DNA from: Campylobacterota bacterium
Lineage (GTDB): Bacteria; Campylobacterota; Campylobacteria; Campylobacterales; Sulfurospirillaceae
DNA length: 8,286 nucleotides
Assembly: GCA_009930355.1 (NCBI GenBank)
Contig: RZYK01000083.1
Coordinates: 1-8,286 of the forward strand
Direction of reading: 5' to 3'
Shown here: in pieces, positions 5,813 through 8,286 of the stretch
Numbering within the stretch: the first letter of the stretch is position 1
Layout of the letters: each line of letters begins with the position of its first letter
Program-made: the position numbers and the translations under genes
The notes under the pieces: model-generated
Databases searched by the model: none
Seen by the model: only the letters and a program-made list of their open reading frames with translations
Told to the model about the DNA's origin: nothing

Positions 5813-7253
5813 AATTTTAAATCAACCGTTACATCAAACAGAAGCTGACATTAAAGTCGTTTTTATTATTCAAAAAGATTTCACACACACATGGGTGAAG
5901 GATAAAGAGAGCTTAGAACTTTTAGGCTTCAAAGGAGAAAATGAGGAGAGTCTCTTGCTTGCTCATAGCCGTACGCTTTACATAGGATGCGACTCCTTAG
6001 ACACGGAAGATATCCGTCTTGCTGCGGCTAAAGCTTTAGAGAGTCTTCAAAAAACAACCTTTACCTCATTGAGTATTGGTACCTACTTAGGAGAATGCCC
6101 AAAAATGAGCTTCATGGCTTTAATTGAGGGATTTATTTTGGGAAGTTATACTTTTGACATGTATAAAAGCAAAAAAGAGCCTTCAAACATTGAAAAAATT
6201 ATGGTCTGTTTAGAGGACTATAGTACACACACTCTCTCTATGAAAACAGCACAAGAAGCATTAAAAGCAGCAAATTCCATTGCAGAAGCAACCAACTTCG
6301 CCAAAGAGATTGTCAATACCATTCCCAACGATATGACCCCCATTGCTTTAGCAGACATTGCGCAAACACTTACATCTATTCCAAACGTTACATGTAAAAT
6401 CATGGATGAGCACTTTTTAAAAGAAGAAGGCATGAATGCCTTTTTAGCGGTAAATCGTGCCAGCGTTCATCCTCCACGCTTGATTCATTTAAGCTATACT
6501 CCAAAAGAGCCGAAAAAACGTCTTGTTTATGTAGGCAAGGGATTGACTTATGATAGTGGTGGGCTTAGCTTAAAACCTAGCGAACATATGGTTACGATGA
6601 AAGCAGATAAAAGCGGTGGCGCTGCGGTTATGGCAATTTTTAAAGCTGCCGCAAGCCTAGAGCTTCCTTTTGAAATTCATGCCATTGTTGGAGCAACAGA
6701 AAATATGATTGGAGGCAATGCCTACAAACCCGATGATGTTTTAGTCGCTAAAAATGGCAAAACCATAGAGGTGCGTAACACCGATGCTGAGGGACGCCTA
6801 GTCTTAGCAGATTGTTTATGTTATGCGCAAGCACTTAAACCTGACTTATTGGTGGATATGGCAACACTTACAGGTGCATGTGTAGTTGCCCTTGGTGAAT
6901 ACACCACAGGTATTATGGGACACAACAGTGAGCTCAAGCATGCTATGCAAAAAGCAGCAAGCAAAAGTGGTGAACTCAGCGGTACGCTTCCCTTTAACAA
7001 ATACCTTAAAAAATTACTCAAAAGCTCTGTAGCTGATATATCAAATATCAGCTCTAGTCGTTACGGTGGAGCCATTACAGCAGGTCTCTTTTTAGATAAT
7101 TTCATCGAAGAAGAGAATAAAGAGAAATGGTTACATCTTGACATTGCAGGACCTGCCTATATTGAAAAATCATGGGGTTATAATCAAGCAGGTGCCAGTG
7201 GAGCAGGCGTTAGAATGAACCTCTACTGGATGCTTGAAGAAAATAAACAGTAA
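5802..7253 (+). CDS. pepA: Leucyl aminopeptidase, M17 family (PepA)
   Basis: Cytosolic hexameric aminopeptidase that trims N-terminal residues from peptides using two metal ions. The 483-aa protein has a variable N-terminal domain (about 1-150) and a C-terminal catalytic domain. All metal ligands seen in bovine lens LAP are present with identical spacing: Lys246 and Asp251 in VGKGLTYDSGG, Asp269 in KADKSGG, Asp328 and Glu330 in the signature NTDAEGRLVLAD; catalytic Lys258 and Arg332 are also kept. AAGGA at 5792-5796 lies five bases before the ATG, inside dedA. Some PepA proteins also bind DNA (E. coli XerA role), but no sequence feature supports or excludes that here. The 483-aa length equals my recollection of C. 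jejuni Cj0929. cheB starts two bases after the stop. Confidence 0.96.
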   Translation: MKFEILNQPLHQTEADIKVVFIIQKDFTHTWVKDKESLELLGFKGENEESLLLAHSRTLYIGCDSLDTEDIRLAAAKALESLQKTTFTSLSIGTYLGECPKMSFMALIEGFILGSYTFDMYKSKKEPSNIEKIMVCLEDYSTHTLSMKTAQEALKAANSIAEATNFAKEIVNTIPNDMTPIALADIAQTLTSIPNVTCKIMDEHFLKEEGMNAFLAVNRASVHPPRLIHLSYTPKEPKKRLVYVGKGLTYDSGGLSLKPSEHMVTMKADKSGGAAVMAIFKAAASLELPFEIHAIVGATENMIGGNAYKPDDVLVAKNGKTIEVRNTDAEGRLVLADCLCYAQALKPDLLVDMATLTGACVVALGEYTTGIMGHNSELKHAMQKAASKSGELSGTLPFNKYLKKLLKSSVADISNISSSRYGGAITAGLFLDNFIEEENKEKWLHLDIAGPAYIEKSWGYNQAGASGAGVRMNLYWMLEENKQ

Positions 7254-7255
7254 GT

Positions 7256-7834
7256 ATGGGCTTTATGAAACCAAAAATTATCTTGATTGGGGCTTCCACA
7301 GGGGGTCCTGGTCATCTTAAAAAAATTTTAGCTGCTATTCCTGAATCTTTTAATGCTAGTATTGTGATTGCTCAACATATGAACAGCATGTTTATCCCTA
7401 GTTTTATTACTCAGTTTCAAAACGAATTGCCTTTTTTGGTTCATGGTGTGGACAAGAAAATGAGCCTTCAACCATCAACCATTTACATTTGTCCACAAAA
7501 TTGCCATCTTAAACGGGGTGATTTTACTCCAAAAATTGAGCCTATTAGTGAAGGTGAGACCCCATATAATCCTAGCATTGACACTCTTTTCTCCTCTGCC
7601 TTAGAGTGCCTTAGAGATTCTGATATTATGGCCGTCTTACTGACAGGAATTGGGCATGATGGTGCCAATGGACTGAGTGAATTGCAAAAACATGGGGCAA
7701 ACTGTATTGCAGAGAGTGAAGAAAGTGCTATAGTGTATGGCATGCCAAAGCGTGCGGTTGAAATCAATCCTAACATTACTTCAATGCCCTTGCATCAAAT
7801 TATTGATGCTATTAAACTATTTGGAGCGTCCTAA
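7256..7834 (+). CDS. cheB: Stand-alone chemoreceptor glutamate methylesterase domain protein (CheB without receiver)
   Basis: Predicted protein-glutamate methylesterase/deamidase that resets chemoreceptors by removing methyl groups from their signalling helices. The 192-aa product is only the CheB catalytic domain: the Ser-His-Asp triad is Ser14 in GASTGG, His41 in AQHM and Asp135 in TGIGHDGANG, and YNPSIDTLF (104-112) is the family substrate-groove segment. The roughly 150-residue receiver domain and linker of enteric CheB are absent; the gene opens directly at the catalytic domain two bases after pepA, so this is not a window or frameshift truncation. Phospho-control by CheA is therefore not expected. 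C. jejuni CheB (Cj0924c) is also described as receiver-less. Start is ambiguous between ATG 7256 and ATG 7265 (codon 4); neither has a strong Shine-Dalgarno. cheR follows with zero spacing. Confidence 0.93.
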   Translation: MGFMKPKIILIGASTGGPGHLKKILAAIPESFNASIVIAQHMNSMFIPSFITQFQNELPFLVHGVDKKMSLQPSTIYICPQNCHLKRGDFTPKIEPISEGETPYNPSIDTLFSSALECLRDSDIMAVLLTGIGHDGANGLSELQKHGANCIAESEESAIVYGMPKRAVEINPNITSMPLHQIIDAIKLFGAS

Positions 7835-8286
7835 ATGTGGTTTTGGAATAGAAAAAAAGAGCCTGATATTTCGCTCACACAAGAAAAAAATCTACCTCAG
7901 GAGTTTAACCCTTTTGGGCTTCATGATGTTTTGCATTATATTAAGCGAGAAATTGGTGTGGATCTCTTCTCTAAAAACAGTGTCATTGAAACCAAACTAA
8001 AACTTTTTTGTGAACGTAAAGAAATTTACAGTTTTCGAAAACTCTTTGAGGCACTCCAACATGACACAAAGCTCAGACAAGAACTCATTGATTTGGTCAC
8101 CGTCAATGAAACTTATTTTTACCGTGAAGAGTCTCAACTCAATCTTGCTGTTGAGTTTGCACTTGAAATTCCTAGTGTGCGAATTCTTTGTGCTCCATGT
8201 GCCACAGGTGAGGAGGTTTACTCTTTGTCTATGATGTTACAAGAGAAAAAAAGAGACTCCTACTCCTTTTCTATCACAGGCATTGA
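7835..8286 (+). CDS. cheR: Chemoreceptor methyltransferase CheR, 5' part (cut by window end)
   Basis: S-adenosylmethionine-dependent methyltransferase that methylates glutamates of chemoreceptors, opposing CheB. The frame opens at ATG 7835, directly after the cheB TAA, and stays open for 150 codons to the window edge. GGAG at 7823-7826 lies eight bases upstream. Residues 1-24 are a polar/aromatic leader. Residues 25-90 form the CheR N-terminal helical domain, ending in LVTVNETYFYREESQL (87-102), which matches the family T-x-N-x-T-x-F-x-R-E element with Arg97. ILCAPCATGEEVYSL (117-131) is SAM-binding motif I with the characteristic TGEE-x-YS. The rest of the methyltransferase domain, and whether a TPR or pentapeptide-binding segment follows, lie outside the window. 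Confidence 0.92.
   Translation, partial: MWFWNRKKEPDISLTQEKNLPQEFNPFGLHDVLHYIKREIGVDLFSKNSVIETKLKLFCERKEIYSFRKLFEALQHDTKLRQELIDLVTVNETYFYREESQLNLAVEFALEIPSVRILCAPCATGEEVYSLSMMLQEKKRDSYSFSITGI

Noticed and set aside
7256..7834. CheB as a truncated or frameshifted remnant
   Set aside because: The full catalytic triad is present and the gene starts right after pepA with no room for a lost receiver; a receiver-less CheB is known in the related C. jejuni.
7737..8234. Two overlapping + frames across the cheB-cheR junction as separate small genes
   Set aside because: They run in other frames across the clear CheB C-terminus and the CheR N-terminus; their products show no family features while the CheR frame is open to the window end with motif support.

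Overview
This window is a compact stretch of an AT-rich bacterial chromosome with every gene on the + strand. Protein features and gene order point to the Campylobacterota (formerly Epsilonproteobacteria), most like a free-living Sulfurospirillum-type organism. From memory, the order folD, lepB, M50 protease, rpiB, small membrane protein, apt, dedA, pepA is that of Helicobacter pylori HP0577 to HP0570, and part of it is shared with Campylobacter jejuni Cj0925 to Cj0929. I could not run a search, so the genus is inference.

Layout. Positions 83-2410 form a first unit: folD (one-carbon metabolism), lepB (signal peptidase I) and a small M50 site-2-type membrane protease. It ends in a clear rho-independent terminator whose stem starts inside the protease stop codon. 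Positions 2411-2496 hold that terminator and a perfect extended -10 promoter. From 2497 to the window end a second unit runs without a further terminator: rpiB (GTG start), a 110-aa membrane/coiled-coil protein, a 28-codon hydrophobic micro-ORF, apt, trpB, a DedA-family membrane protein, pepA, a receiver-less cheB, and the first 150 codons of cheR. Most junctions are overlaps (TAATG or 11 nt) or gaps of 0-10 nt, so translational coupling is likely along the unit. No gene-free stretch exceeds 90 bases.

How the genes fit together. The first unit pairs tetrahydrofolate chemistry with two membrane proteases that act on exported or membrane proteins. The second combines the pentose phosphate pathway (RpiB makes ribose-5-phosphate, precursor of PRPP), purine salvage (Apt uses PRPP), tryptophan synthesis (TrpB), peptide turnover (PepA), membrane lipid/homeostasis (DedA) and chemoreceptor adaptation (CheB demethylates and CheR methylates receptors). 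The RpiB-Apt link through PRPP is metabolically sensible; the other pairings look like lineage-conserved co-transcription.

I do not see a novel defence system, mobile element, CRISPR array, or stable RNA gene. The points most worth a second look are the unannotatable-looking 28-codon ORF between the coiled-coil gene and apt, the trpB sitting between apt and dedA with no trpA in view, and the stand-alone CheB coupled to CheR at the end of a housekeeping operon.
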